DNA of 64,000 bases from Actinomycetota bacterium (GTDB taxonomy: Bacteria; Actinomycetota; Actinomycetes; Streptosporangiales; Streptosporangiaceae), in NCBI GenBank assembly GCA_019240215.1, contig JAFAYQ010000067.1:1-64000 (forward strand), in the 5' to 3' direction. Shown piece after piece: positions 1 to 8,857 of the stretch. The notes beneath the pieces are model-generated. The model was given only the letters and a program-made list of their open reading frames with translations. It searched no databases and was not told where the DNA came from. The position numbers and the translations under genes are program-made. Every line of letters begins with the position of its first letter. The first letter of the stretch is position 1.

Positions 1-730
1 CGGTCTTGATGATCTCGGTTGACAGGCCGTCGCTGCAGGCCCCGCTGATCGTCCCGGCCCCGTCCAGGGTCAGGCCGAAGGACAGGTACCGCCGTTCGAA
101 CCGTTTTTTCTGCCGTTCCTCGACCGCGTCCGGGTCGGCCCGGTAGGTCAGGTCCTCACCCAGCCGCCGCAACTCCCGCGGATCCAACCCCGGCCGTCGC
201 CAGCCGGGTGCACTGTCCGGCTCGGTGGGCGGCTCGACGGCCGGGCTGGGATCGGCACCGGCAGTCCCGGTCGCTTCGGCGGCGCACCGGGAACCGGGCA
301 GGCCGATGGTGGCCGCGGCCAGCATGTCCTGCTCGGCCGCGCCGGCGACCACCTCGTCATCGATCTGGCTGACCGCGCGGCAGATCACATTGGCGGCATC
401 GAACGAGATCCGGCCCGCCGTCAGGGCGGTCCCGGTGGCCAGCTGGCGGCGCAGCGCCCGGCCGGTCGCCACCAGTTCCCCGGCTCTTCCGGGCGAACGG
501 CCGCAGCCGTGCCGCAGGAAGGCCGCCGCCGACGAATAACCCGCCTCGGCGTAGGCGCCGGACGCGTCCACGACCCCCACCAGCCGGGCCAGCTGCCCGA
601 GTACCTGGTCAGCGAACACCGCCACCTGACGGACCTGGACCAGCAGGCCTAAGGCGTCAGCGGAGTCAGAACCGATACCGGCCAGGTCGGCCAGCACGCG
701 GTCCCAAGGGGCGACGTCGATCGAATCCAT
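1..730 (-). CDS. DUF222-domain HNH-endonuclease-type protein (13E12-like), C-terminus beyond window
   Basis: Reading from the ATG at 730 leftwards gives an open frame of about 243 residues that runs off the window edge. It begins MDSIDVAPWDRVLADL. It then shows the helical DUF222 pattern: a stretch on residency in a 'SSAAAFLRHGCGRSPGRA' helix, then 'TGRALRRQLATGTALTAGRISFDAANVI', a Pro-rich linker, and 'LDPRELRRLGEDLTYRADPDA' followed by 'FGLTLDGAGTISG'. Proteins of this type usually end in an HNH nuclease motif, which here would lie outside the window, so nuclease function is inferred only. The start codon lies inside a TCGAAT-N4-ATTCGA palindrome and there is no Shine-Dalgarno, which suggests a leaderless transcript. 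Mycobacterial 13E12 relatives are known to be DNA-damage inducible. Confidence 0.8.
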   Translation of the reverse strand, partial: MDSIDVAPWDRVLADLAGIGSDSADALGLLVQVRQVAVFADQVLGQLARLVGVVDASGAYAEAGYSSAAAFLRHGCGRSPGRAGELVATGRALRRQLATGTALTAGRISFDAANVICRAVSQIDDEVVAGAAEQDMLAAATIGLPGSRCAAEATGTAGADPSPAVEPPTEPDSAPGWRRPGLDPRELRRLGEDLTYRADPDAVEERQKKRFERRYLSFGLTLDGAGTISGACSDGLSTEIIKT

Positions 731-736
731 ATTCGA
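721..736. promoter_or_regulatory. SOS-box-like palindrome over the DUF222 gene start
   Basis: TCGAATCCATATTCGA has perfect 6-bp arms (TCGAAT/ATTCGA) around a 4-bp centre and overlaps the ATG at 728-730. The actinobacterial LexA box is TCGAAC-N4-GTTCGA, so this differs symmetrically at one position per arm. Similar elements occur at 17328-17343 and 22285-22300. Binding by LexA is inferred, not shown. Confidence 0.5.
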
Positions 737-804
737 ATGATGCCACCAGGGTCTGACAAAACGGCCGGGTCGCCGGAGGGGTGACCTACTCGCGGCAGGC
801 CTGG

Positions 805-1746
805 CTAACCCGCGGCCGGGCCGGCCTCCACCAGCAGGGTCCGGCCGGGCGGAGCCGAATCCTCCAGCTCGGCCGCGTCGAGTACCCGCTCGGGCTGCCA
901 GCCGGCCTGGGTCAGCAGGGCGAGCTGTTCGTCGCGGGGCAGGATCGTCCGCCACGGCTCGGTCTCGCCGGCCCGGCGGCGGGCGTTGGCGGCCGCCACC
1001 ACCTCGGCCGTGTTCCGGTCCTCGGCGTGGATGGCGAGGCTGGCGGCCAGCCGGCTGCCGGGGGCCGCGCAGGCGGCCAGCCCGCTCAGCAGTCCGATCA
1101 GCGTGGGCTGGTCCAGGTAGATCAGCAGCCCTTCGCACAGGAACAGCGTGGGCCGGCCGCGATCGTGCCCGCTGGCGGCCAGCACCGCGGCCACGTCGTG
1201 GCGGCGGAAATCGGCCGTGGCCAGGGTCAGCTCACTCAGGTCGGTGCCGAGGGCCTGTAGCCGTCGGGCCTTGTCGGCCTGGGTAGGGCCCTGGTCGAGC
1301 TCGAAGAACCTGGCCCCCGGCGTCCGGAACCGCAGGGCCCGGTCGTCGTAGCCCGCCCCGCAGATGACCACCTGCCGGACCCCGGCCGCCAGCGCGGTCA
1401 GCACCGCCTGGTCGAAGAAGCGGGTGCGGGCGGCCAGCATCGGCCGCAACCGCTCGATCGGGGTCGGCCGCATGCCTTCGCAGAGCCGGGCCTGGGCCTG
1501 CGGGTCGCCGTCGGGGCTGTGCGGCCGTTCCAGCCGCGCCCGGGTCAGCGCCACCGCTTGGCTGGTCCGCGAGATCCGCCCCTCGCCGCCGCCCGACTGA
1601 CCTTCGCCGCCGGTCGCCCGGTCCTCGCCGCTGCCCGCCTGGCCGCCCGCCCCGCCCGCTTGGTCGACACCCCCGGCCCTGCTCTCCCCGGCCGCATCCA
1701 CCCCGCTAGCCCGGTTTCGCCTCCGCCGCCAGAACGCAAACTTCAT
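805..1746 (-). CDS. SAM-dependent methyltransferase, leucine-carboxyl-methyltransferase-like (TIGR00027-type)
   Basis: The 313-residue product has a class I methyltransferase fold of the Ppm1/LCMT group common in actinobacteria. After a Gly/Arg-rich, probably disordered N-terminus (residues 1-57) come RTSQAVALTRA (60-70), an RTRFFDQAVL helix, the SAM-binding motif VVICGAGYDDRA (126-137) and the acidic FFELDQ strand (147-152). A later LFLCEGLLIYL motif matches the family. The substrate is unknown. In Streptomyces and mycobacteria such enzymes occur as large paralogous sets. The start was taken at the ATG at 1746, but the low-complexity first 55 residues leave a shorter protein possible. It is transcribed in the same direction as the DUF222 gene, 74 bp downstream, and divergently from the MarR gene. 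Confidence 0.85.
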   Translation of the reverse strand: MKFAFWRRRRNRASGVDAAGESRAGGVDQAGGAGGQAGSGEDRATGGEGQSGGGEGRISRTSQAVALTRARLERPHSPDGDPQAQARLCEGMRPTPIERLRPMLAARTRFFDQAVLTALAAGVRQVVICGAGYDDRALRFRTPGARFFELDQGPTQADKARRLQALGTDLSELTLATADFRRHDVAAVLAASGHDRGRPTLFLCEGLLIYLDQPTLIGLLSGLAACAAPGSRLAASLAIHAEDRNTAEVVAAANARRRAGETEPWRTILPRDEQLALLTQAGWQPERVLDAAELEDSAPPGRTLLVEAGPAAG

Positions 1747-1851
1747 ACGCCGAGCGTACTAAGTCACCACCGCATGGAGCCACGATTTTTTAGAAAGTCG
1801 AGATGAACGGCGAGAGGCCATCCCAGAAAGGTACGTGCTAGCTTAATAAGC

Positions 1852-2354
<503 letters not shown>

Positions 2355-2358
<4 letters not shown>

Positions 2359-3077
2359 GCAGCGTCGTGGAACAGCAGCCCCAGCGTGTGCCGCCGCCCC
2401 GACCGGATCACCGACACTCCGTGCCGGACCGGCGCCGCTGACCAGCCCCGGGCCGACCGCACCGGCCGGTCGCGAGTGGTGAACACCAGGCCGTGCCCGT
2501 GCGGCAGCAGCCGCGCCGACCCCTTCGACTGGGCCCGCGGCCGCTGTTCGACCAGCAGGAACTCCCCGCCCTCGTGGTCCCGCCCCGGGTCGTTGAGGTT
2601 GATCACCACCTGCAGCGGGAACACCTTGTCGCCGTACAGGTCACGGTGCAGCGCGTTCCAGTCGCCGGGCCCGTAGCGGAGCAGCAGCGGCGTCGGCTTG
2701 GTCTGCCCGGCCCGGTGACAGACCTCCAGCCACTCGTCCAGCGACTCCGGCCACTCGGCGTCCCGCCCGAGTTTCGCGTACCAGTCCCGGGCGATGGGCA
2801 GCAGTCGCGGGTACAGCGCCTGCCGCAGCGCCTCGACCGGCTCCGGCAGCGGCCCCGCGAAGTACTTGTACTGCCCCGCCCCGAACCGGTGCCGCTCCAT
2901 ATCGACCGTGGCACGAAACACTCGAGCCTGGTCATACAGCTCAGCCAACTCGGTGCACTCGTCCGGTGTGAGCAGCTGCCCCACCAGCGCCCCGCCCTCG
3001 TCATCCAACGACCGAGCCATCGCATCCCAGTTCGCCGCGGCCACCCGCTCCGCAAAGTCCGTCTTCACCGCGCTCAT
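2355..3077 (-). CDS. 2OG-Fe(II) oxygenase (Oxygenase-NA type), putative DNA alkylation repair
   Basis: The 240-residue protein has the iron-binding facial triad of the 2-oxoglutarate dioxygenase fold: H144-x-D146 in 'ALHRDLYGD', a distal histidine in 'VRHGVSVIRSGRRHTLGLLFHD' (about H219), and a following arginine suited to 2OG binding. The pattern matches the family annotated as oxidative demethylase of damaged DNA (PF09859). It is the last gene of a three-gene operon. Its ATG overlaps the stop codon of the O6-alkylguanine methyltransferase gene (ATGA), which itself overlaps an ECF sigma gene. The function in alkylation repair is inferred from family and context. The 3' end overlaps the marR-like gene by 4 nt in convergent orientation. 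Confidence 0.85.
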
Positions 3078-3682
3078 GCCGCTCCCTCCAGCTGCAGCAG
3101 AATCTCCTTGTTGGCCGTCCCGCCCGCGTACTGGCCGAGCGACCCGTCCGACCGGATCACCCGGTGGCAGGGCACCACCACCGGCAGCGGGTTCAGCGCG
3201 CAGGCGGTGCCGACCGCCCGGACGGCCCGCGGGCTGCCGGCCGCGGTCGCGACCTCGGCGTAGCTCTCGGTGTGGCCGTAGCCGATGTCCGGCAGGTGGG
3301 CCAGCACGCTGCGCCGGAACCCGTGCGCCAGCCGGAAGTCGAGCGGCAGCTCGAACCGGCGCCGCTGCCCGCCGAAGTACTCCTCCAGCTGCCGGGCCAC
3401 CGGGTCCAGCCGGCCCGGCGCCCGCAGCACCCGCGGGCTCACCACCTCGGCCAGCGTGGCCAGCACCCGCTCGTGGTCCTGGACCTGGTAGGCCACCCGG
3501 ACCAGTCCTGCCTCGGTCGCCGCCAGCAGCAGCGACCCGACCGGGCTGTCGACCTCCCGGTAGGCGACGTCCAGCACGCCGGCCTCGTCGGCGGCGGCCG
3601 CCAGCCCCGCCCGCAGCCGCGCCAGCGCGTCCTCGTCATCCACCGGCAGCGCCCCGAACAGGTCTTTCACGTCTTCCTTCAT
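3074..3682 (-). CDS. ogt: Methylated-DNA--protein-cysteine S-methyltransferase
   Basis: A 202-residue suicide repair protein that transfers alkyl groups from O6-alkylguanine to its own cysteine. The active site PCHRV is visible with C172, followed by IRSDGSLGQYAGG. The helix-turn-helix that flips the base is in 'FRRSVLAHLPDIGYGHTESYAEVA' and the Asn/Arg hinge is 'PRAVRAVGTACALNPLP'. I chose the ATG at 3682 because it overlaps the TGA of the upstream sigma gene as ATGA and gives the usual length. A longer reading into the sigma gene has no family match. Neighbours on both sides are translationally coupled, giving a sigma-ogt-oxygenase operon. Confidence 0.95.
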   Translation of the reverse strand: MKEDVKDLFGALPVDDEDALARLRAGLAAAADEAGVLDVAYREVDSPVGSLLLAATEAGLVRVAYQVQDHERVLATLAEVVSPRVLRAPGRLDPVARQLEEYFGGQRRRFELPLDFRLAHGFRRSVLAHLPDIGYGHTESYAEVATAAGSPRAVRAVGTACALNPLPVVVPCHRVIRSDGSLGQYAGGTANKEILLQLEGAA

Positions 3683-4173
3683 GACGACGCTCCTTCCAGA
3701 TACGTGCGTCGCAGATTCTTGATGCCGTCGGCGGCCGAACGCCGGGCGGCGTCCGCGGTCCCGCCGACGATGGCGGCGATCTCGGCGTAGGGCAGGCCGG
3801 CCAGGTAGTGGTAGGCCACCACCTGCCGCTGCTTGCCCGGCAGATCCCGCAGGGCCTCCCACAGGTCCGCCTCCCAGCTCCCGGGCTGCCCGGCCGAGCC
3901 GGCCGCAGCGGCGGGAGCGTCTTCCAGCTCCCCGGCCACCACCGGCCGCCGGGCCCGCGCCCGGGTCACGTCGATCGCCTTCCGGTGCGCGATCGTGACC
4001 AGCCAGGCCTCCACGTTGGCGGCCGCATCCAGCCGCGGGTACGCGGTCAGCGCGGCCAGGAACGTCTCCGACCAGGCATCATCGGCGTCCACCGGGCCGA
4101 GGACGGCGCGGCAGACCCGCAGCACCATCGGCCCGTACTCGGTCACGATCTGCTCGAACGGCCTCATGGTCAC
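3679..4173 (-). CDS. ECF-type RNA polymerase sigma factor
   Basis: The 164-residue protein has sigma region 2 ('FEQIVTEYGPMVLRVCRAVLG', 'DADDAWSETFLAALTAYPRLD', 'NVEAWLVTIAHRKAIDVTRAR') and region 4 ('LWEALRDLPGKQRQVVAYHYLAGLPYAEIAAIVG' with a helix-turn-helix). The linker between them is Ala/Gly-rich, and there are no regions 1 or 3, as in ECF sigmas. No anti-sigma gene is adjacent. Instead its TGA overlaps the ogt start, so the sigma factor probably transcribes its own DNA-repair operon. The first codon is GTG at 4173 or ATG at 4167; the two differ by two residues. Confidence 0.9.
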   Translation of the reverse strand: MTMRPFEQIVTEYGPMVLRVCRAVLGPVDADDAWSETFLAALTAYPRLDAAANVEAWLVTIAHRKAIDVTRARARRPVVAGELEDAPAAAAGSAGQPGSWEADLWEALRDLPGKQRQVVAYHYLAGLPYAEIAAIVGGTADAARRSAADGIKNLRRTYLEGASS

Positions 4174-4186
4174 GTCCGGTAGACGC

Positions 4187-4214
4187 GGGCGGGCCCGGGA
4201 ACGTGAGCCCGCCC
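4187..4214. repeat. G+C-rich inverted repeat between the sigma and BrkB genes
   Basis: GGGCGGGC (4187-4194) and GCCCGCCC (4207-4214) form an 8-bp perfect inverted repeat with a 12-nt centre, in the divergent intergenic region directly upstream of the sigma gene. It could be an operator or a 5'-leader hairpin. No known motif was recognised. Confidence 0.5.
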
Positions 4215-4286
4215 GGGCCGAAAAACCACGGTCGTTATGCCTGCCTTGTCAGGGGTAGCAAGCCCGGAGCCGATCGAGGAGGGGCA

Positions 4287-5354
4287 ATGTTCTCCCGCAC
4301 CAAGAAGAAGAACAGCGCCGAAGCCACCGACAACCCGCCCGCCGAGGCCGACAACCCGCCCGCCGAGGCCATCCCCCCGGTCCGCGATCTGCAGGGCGGC
4401 CCCGACAGCCCGCTGGAGATCCCGCCCGCGGGCTGGAAGAACACGTTCAAGCGGGCGGTCAAGAAGTTCTCCCTGGACCGCTGCACGATGGCGGCCGGCA
4501 GCCTGGCCTACCACTGGTTCTTCGCCCTGTTCCCGGCCGTGGTGGCCGCGATCGGCGTGATCAGCCTGATCCACTTGGGGCAGAAGCCGCTCGACCACCT
4601 GGTCTCCGGCGTGGGCAAGGCTCTGCCCGGCGGTGCCTCGAGCGTGTTCACGACCGCCATCGATCAGGCCAACAGCAAGACCAGCGGCGCGCTGACCACG
4701 GTGATTCTGGGCGTCGTGCTGGCCATCTGGAGCTCCTCCGGCGGCATGGTGGCGCTGGAGACCGCGCTCGACGTGGCCTACGAGGTCCCCAAGAGCGCCA
4801 AGTTCGTCAAGAAGCGGCTCAAGGCGTTCGTGCTGATCCTGTGCACGGTGATCTTCGGCGGCCTGTCCTCGATTTTCATCGTCGAGGGCGCCCCGCTCGG
4901 TCAAGGGCTGTCCAACCTGGTCGGCTGGCACGGGATCGGGTTCACGATCGTCTGGACGGTCGTCCGCTGGGTGCTCACCATCATCTTCGTGTCGCTGCTG
5001 TTCTCCTGCTACTACTACATCGGCCCCAACCGGGAGATGCCCAAGTGGCAGTGGGTCAGCCCGGGCGGTGTGGTCGGCACCATCATCTTCCTGCTCGCCT
5101 CGCTGGCCTTCTCGTTCTACGTGTCCAAGTTCGGCCACAGCTCCTACAGCAAGACCTACGGCTCGCTGGCCGGGGTCGCGCTGCTGATCTTCTGGCTGTA
5201 CCTGGCCGGGATCGCGGTCCTGGTCGGCGGCGAGATCAACGCCGAGTCCGAACGGCAGGCCGCGGCCCAGGCCGGTCACCCCGGTGCCCAGCAGAGCGCC
5301 CGTAACGTCGAGCAGGGCTCCGCTCAGCCGAGCGACAACACCGCATCGAAGTGA
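4287..5354 (+). CDS. YihY/BrkB-family inner-membrane protein
   Basis: The 355-residue protein has a charged, Pro-rich cytoplasmic N-terminus with a duplicated NPPAEA(D/I) motif, then 'RCTMAAGSLAYHWFFALFPAVVAAIGV', typical of the family's first membrane helix. About six hydrophobic segments follow, including 'GALTTVILGVVLAIWSSSGGMVALETALDVAYEV', 'FVLILCTVIFGGLSSIFIV' and 'LAGVALLIFWLYLAGIAVLVGGEINAE'. The family was once called ribonuclease BN, but that activity belongs to another protein; its true role (envelope or transport) is unsettled. The ATG at 4287 is preceded by a strong GAGGAGGGG Shine-Dalgarno, which fixes the start. It is divergent from the sigma operon. Confidence 0.9.
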   Translation: MFSRTKKKNSAEATDNPPAEADNPPAEAIPPVRDLQGGPDSPLEIPPAGWKNTFKRAVKKFSLDRCTMAAGSLAYHWFFALFPAVVAAIGVISLIHLGQKPLDHLVSGVGKALPGGASSVFTTAIDQANSKTSGALTTVILGVVLAIWSSSGGMVALETALDVAYEVPKSAKFVKKRLKAFVLILCTVIFGGLSSIFIVEGAPLGQGLSNLVGWHGIGFTIVWTVVRWVLTIIFVSLLFSCYYYIGPNREMPKWQWVSPGGVVGTIIFLLASLAFSFYVSKFGHSSYSKTYGSLAGVALLIFWLYLAGIAVLVGGEINAESERQAAAQAGHPGAQQSARNVEQGSAQPSDNTASK

Positions 5355-5433
5355 CATTTTCCATATTTAAAGGGTGCCCACCCGCCCGCGTCCCCGGCTG
5401 GCCCGAGGCCGAACCTCAACGGCGTTCTGCCGA

Positions 5434-6408
5434 TCAGCCCGGGGGCCGCAGGTCGGCCGGGCCCTCCCCGTCCCGGTGGGTGAGCGGGTTGGCCAGCTGG
5501 AACATCCCGTCGGCGGACCCATCGGCGGCACTGCCCCCGTTGCCGTCGACGAACGCGGCCGGGATCTCGGCCGAGTCGGTCAGCCGCAGCTTGCGCCGGG
5601 CCCGCTGGTAGAACGTGGTCCGCCCGAGCCGGACGACCTTGGCCGCCTGCGGCCGGGCCCGCATGGTGACGGTGTCACCGGGCTCGGTGTACCCCTCGAC
5701 CAGGCCGTCCACCTCGACCGCGAGGCGGCCGCTGGTCGGCAGCATGGCCAGCTCGACGGTTTCGGTGACCGACAGCACGAAGCCGCGGTTGTAGGCCGAG
5801 TGCGGCGCGGCCGGCGTGACCAGCAGCGCCTCCACGGCCGGCTGCACGATCGGGCCGCCCGCCGAGAAGCTGTAGGCGGTCGACCCGGTCGGGGTGGCCA
5901 CGATCACCGCGTCGGCCGCGTAGCTGACGAACGGCTGCTCGCTCACGTTCACCGACACCACCGCGGACGGGTTGCCGGGCACCCGGACCACCGCCACGTC
6001 GTTGAACGCGGTCACCTGGCGGTCACCGAACCAGGCGTCGATGGCCAGCCGCGGCTCGATCGTGAACGCCTTCGCGTCGATGGCGGTCAGCGCGGTGGAC
6101 AGGTCGGGCACGTCGACCTCGGCCAGGAAGCCGAGCTTGCCCAGGTTGACGCCGAGCACCGGCGCCCGCTGCCGGTCGGCCAGCCGCATCGCGCGCAGCA
6201 TGGTGCCGTCGCCGCCCAGGCTGACCAGCAGGTCGACCCGGCGGCCGAGCTCTTCCTCCGACAGCGGCATGGCCGCGCAGTTCAGCCTGGTCAGCTCGCT
6301 GGCGTTGCCGTAGACGGAGATGTCGCGGTCCTTGGCCCAGCTGAGCACGGCCTCGACCGCTTCCGCGGAGTCCCGCTGCGGGTGCAGGACCAGTCCCACC
6401 GAGTGCAT
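5434..6408 (-). CDS. nadK: NAD kinase
   Basis: The 324-residue enzyme phosphorylates NAD+ to NADP+ using ATP or polyphosphate. The diagnostic GGDGT motif is at 65-69 ('LLVSLGGDGTMLRAMRLA'), then 'PVLGVNLGKLGFLAEV', the NAD-contacting FND motif in 'TAFNDVAVVR', and 'ATPTGSTAYSFSAGGPIV' (171-188). The C-terminal 35 residues are Gly/Ala-rich and specific to this protein. The start lies 1 nt beyond the stop of the upstream flavin reductase gene, so the two are surely cotranscribed. A polyphosphate kinase sits just across the divergent promoter region. Polyphosphate use by this NAD kinase would fit that setting but is not shown by the sequence. Confidence 0.96.
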   Translation of the reverse strand: MHSVGLVLHPQRDSAEAVEAVLSWAKDRDISVYGNASELTRLNCAAMPLSEEELGRRVDLLVSLGGDGTMLRAMRLADRQRAPVLGVNLGKLGFLAEVDVPDLSTALTAIDAKAFTIEPRLAIDAWFGDRQVTAFNDVAVVRVPGNPSAVVSVNVSEQPFVSYAADAVIVATPTGSTAYSFSAGGPIVQPAVEALLVTPAAPHSAYNRGFVLSVTETVELAMLPTSGRLAVEVDGLVEGYTEPGDTVTMRARPQAAKVVRLGRTTFYQRARRKLRLTDSAEIPAAFVDGNGGSAADGSADGMFQLANPLTHRDGEGPADLRPPG

Positions 6409-6409
6409 G

Positions 6410-7795
6410 TCACAAACCGTACGCTTCCAGCAGCCGCAGCCAGACCTCGCTCATGGTCGGGTACGACGGTACCGCGTGCCACAACTGGCTGAGCGGCACC
6501 TGCCCGGCCACCGCGACGGTGGCCGCGTGGATCAGCTCGCCGACCCCCGGGCCGGCCAGGGTGGCGCCGATCATGGTGTGCCGATCCTCGTCGACCACCA
6601 TCCGGGCGTGGCCGCTGAACCCGTCCGCGAACAGCTTGGACCCGGCCACCGCGCCCAGGTCGTAGTCGACCACCCGGACGTGGCGGCCGGCCGCCCGGGC
6701 CTGGGCGGCGGTCAGCCCGACCGCCGCCACCTCGGGCTGGGTGAAGACCACCTGCGGCACCGCCGCCTGGTCGGCCCAGGCGGTGGCGGCCGGCTCCTGG
6801 CCGTGGGCCCGCGCCGCGATCGCGTCGCCGCAGATCCGGGCCTGGTACTTGCCCATGTGGGTGAGCAGCGCGAGGTGGTTGACGTCGCCGGTCGCGTACA
6901 GCCAGCCGCCGTCCACCCCGTTGACCCGCAGGGTGCCGTCCACGTCGTCCAGCCAGCTACCCGGCTCCAGGCCGATCGTCTCCAGCCCGATGTCGGCCGT
7001 GCGCGGGGTGCGGCCGGTCGCGGCCAGCACCTCGTCGGCTTCCACGGTGGTGCCGTCGTCGACCGTCAGCGTGACCGGCCCGCCCGGCCGCGGCCGGCTC
7101 ACGGCGGTGGCGCTGGCGCCCAGCCGGACGTCCACCCCGGCCGCCCGCAGCCCGCCGGCCACCAGCTGGCCCGCGAACTCCTCGGTGCCGCCCAGCAGCT
7201 GGCCGCGAGCGATGAGGGTGACCCGGGCGCCGAGCGCCTGCCAGGCGGTGGCCAGCTCGCAGCCGACCACGCCGCCGCCGATCACGGCCAGGCGCTTCGG
7301 TACCTCCTTGGCGCTGGTCGCCTCCCGGCTGGTCCACGGCTTGGCCTCGGCCAGCCCCGGGACCGGCGGGATCAGCGCGTCGCTGCCGGTGGCGACGGCC
7401 ACCGCGTGCCGGGCCCGCAGCTCGGTCCCGTCCACCGCCACCGTCTTCGGCCCGGTCAGGCGGCCCTGGCCGCGGACCAGCTCGATGTGGGCGCCGGTCA
7501 GCCACGTGACCTGGCCGTCGTCCTTCCAGTGGGAGGCGAAGCGGTCGCGCCGGTCCAGCACCCCGGCCGGCTCCAGCGCGGCCCCGCCGACCCCCTCCAG
7601 GTGCCGCGCGTCGTCGACCGCGGCCACCGGGCCCAGCAGCGCCTTGCTGGGCATGCAGGCCCAGTACGAGCACTCCCCGCCGACCAGCTCCGACTCGACG
7701 ATGACGGCGGTCAGCCCCTTCCTGACCGCCCGGTCGGCCACGTTCTCGCCGGCCGGCCCCGCCCCCATCACCACCACGTCGTATTCCTGCGTCAC
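6410..7795 (-). CDS. FAD-dependent pyridine nucleotide-disulfide oxidoreductase (Lpd/MerA/mycothione reductase-like)
   Basis: The 461-residue protein has an N-terminal FAD-binding GAGPAG (11-16), the redox-active disulfide C42-x4-C47 in 'GGECSYWACMPSK', a second Rossmann motif 'LAVIGGGVVGCELATAW', the FAD motif 'GWLYATGDVN', and the C-terminal dimerisation domain ending 'HAVPSYPTMSEVW', where the catalytic His is expected. I chose the GTG at 7795 because GGGGAGG lies 8 nt upstream and the following residues give the expected MTQEYDVVVMGAGPAG beginning. A longer reading frame upstream lacks homology. The exact substrate (lipoamide, mycothione or another disulfide) cannot be decided. It is followed immediately by nadK, which suggests a shared redox role. 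Confidence 0.85.
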   Translation of the reverse strand: MTQEYDVVVMGAGPAGENVADRAVRKGLTAVIVESELVGGECSYWACMPSKALLGPVAAVDDARHLEGVGGAALEPAGVLDRRDRFASHWKDDGQVTWLTGAHIELVRGQGRLTGPKTVAVDGTELRARHAVAVATGSDALIPPVPGLAEAKPWTSREATSAKEVPKRLAVIGGGVVGCELATAWQALGARVTLIARGQLLGGTEEFAGQLVAGGLRAAGVDVRLGASATAVSRPRPGGPVTLTVDDGTTVEADEVLAATGRTPRTADIGLETIGLEPGSWLDDVDGTLRVNGVDGGWLYATGDVNHLALLTHMGKYQARICGDAIAARAHGQEPAATAWADQAAVPQVVFTQPEVAAVGLTAAQARAAGRHVRVVDYDLGAVAGSKLFADGFSGHARMVVDEDRHTMIGATLAGPGVGELIHAATVAVAGQVPLSQLWHAVPSYPTMSEVWLRLLEAYGL

Positions 7796-7879
7796 CGCCT
7801 GTGCCTCCCCGTAAGTTGTTTGCCTAATCTTCCCCGGTCTGATCTTCGGCGCGAGTCCCGGGTGTGATGTGCTGGACAG

Positions 7880-8857
7880 ATGACCAGCGACACCGTTCCC
7901 GAGCCGCTCGCCCAGTCGGATGCCCTGCCGGAGACCCTGCCCCATCCCGGCTCCGAGGACCCCGACGACCTGGCCGTGCTGGCCGGGCTGCGGGTCGAGG
8001 ACACCGACGACGACGACCCGGTGCTGATCCGCCCGGACGGGCGGGTGGTGGACACCTGGCGGCAGGACTACCCGTACCACGAGCGGCTACCGCGGCACGA
8101 GTACGACGTGACCAAGCGGCTGCTCCAGATCGAGCTGGTCAAGCTGCAGAACTGGATGAAGGACACCGGCCAGAAGCTGGTCATCGTCAACGAGGGCCGG
8201 GACGCGGCGGGCAAGGGCGGCACGATCAAGCGGTTCATGGAGCACCTGAACCCGCGCGGCGCCAGCGTGGTGGCGCTGGAGAAGCCGACCGAGCGCGAGC
8301 AGGGCCAGTGGTACTTCCAGCGCTACGTCACCCACCTGCCGACCAACGGGGAGATGGCGTTCTTCGACCGGTCCTGGTACAACCGGGCCGGCGTCGAGCG
8401 GGTGATGGGCTACTGCACCGAGGACCAGTACTTCGAGTTCATGCGGCAGGCCCCGGACTACGAGCGGATGATCGTCCGCTCCGACATCCACCTGGTCAAG
8501 TTCTGGTTCTCGGTGTCCCAGAACGAGCAGCTGACCCGGTTCATCATCCGCCAGGTCGACCCGGTCCGGCAGTGGAAGCTCAGCCCCACCGACATCCAGT
8601 CGCTGGACAAGTGGGACGACTACACCGAGGCCAAAGAGGCCATGTTCAACTACACGGACACCCCCTACGCGCCGTGGACCGTGGTCAAGAGCAACGACAA
8701 GAAGCGGGCCCGGCTGGAGGCCATGCGGCACGTGCTGGCGCTGTTCGACTACCCCCGCAAGGACACCGAGCTGGTCGGCTCGCCCGACAACAAGATCATC
8801 GGGCCGCCCGCCCTGCTGTCCGAGCGCAAGTTCACCGCCCCCTTCCCCGAGCTTTAA
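7880..8857 (+). CDS. ppk2: Polyphosphate kinase 2
   Basis: The 325-residue protein of the PPK2 family transfers phosphate between polyphosphate and nucleotides. After an acidic 60-residue N-terminus come the Walker A motif GRDAAGKGGT (106-115) and the lid or Walker B segment 'FFDRSWYNRAGVERVMGYC' (161-179), then 'KFWFSVSQNEQLTRF', 'RQWKLSPTD' and 'PWTVVKSNDKKRARLEAMRHVL'. It is a single-domain (class I-like) form. The direction, GTP/ATP synthesis or polyphosphate formation, is not readable from sequence. It is divergent from the flavin reductase/nadK pair and its TAA overlaps the stop of the PfkB gene by 4 nt. Confidence 0.95.
   Translation: MTSDTVPEPLAQSDALPETLPHPGSEDPDDLAVLAGLRVEDTDDDDPVLIRPDGRVVDTWRQDYPYHERLPRHEYDVTKRLLQIELVKLQNWMKDTGQKLVIVNEGRDAAGKGGTIKRFMEHLNPRGASVVALEKPTEREQGQWYFQRYVTHLPTNGEMAFFDRSWYNRAGVERVMGYCTEDQYFEFMRQAPDYERMIVRSDIHLVKFWFSVSQNEQLTRFIIRQVDPVRQWKLSPTDIQSLDKWDDYTEAKEAMFNYTDTPYAPWTVVKSNDKKRARLEAMRHVLALFDYPRKDTELVGSPDNKIIGPPALLSERKFTAPFPEL

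Noticed and set aside
6410..8080. Longer N-terminus of the flavin disulfide reductase, overlapping ppk2
   Set aside because: The extension is antisense to the conserved ppk2 start region, and GTG 7795 has a good ribosome-binding site and the canonical GAGPAG spacing.
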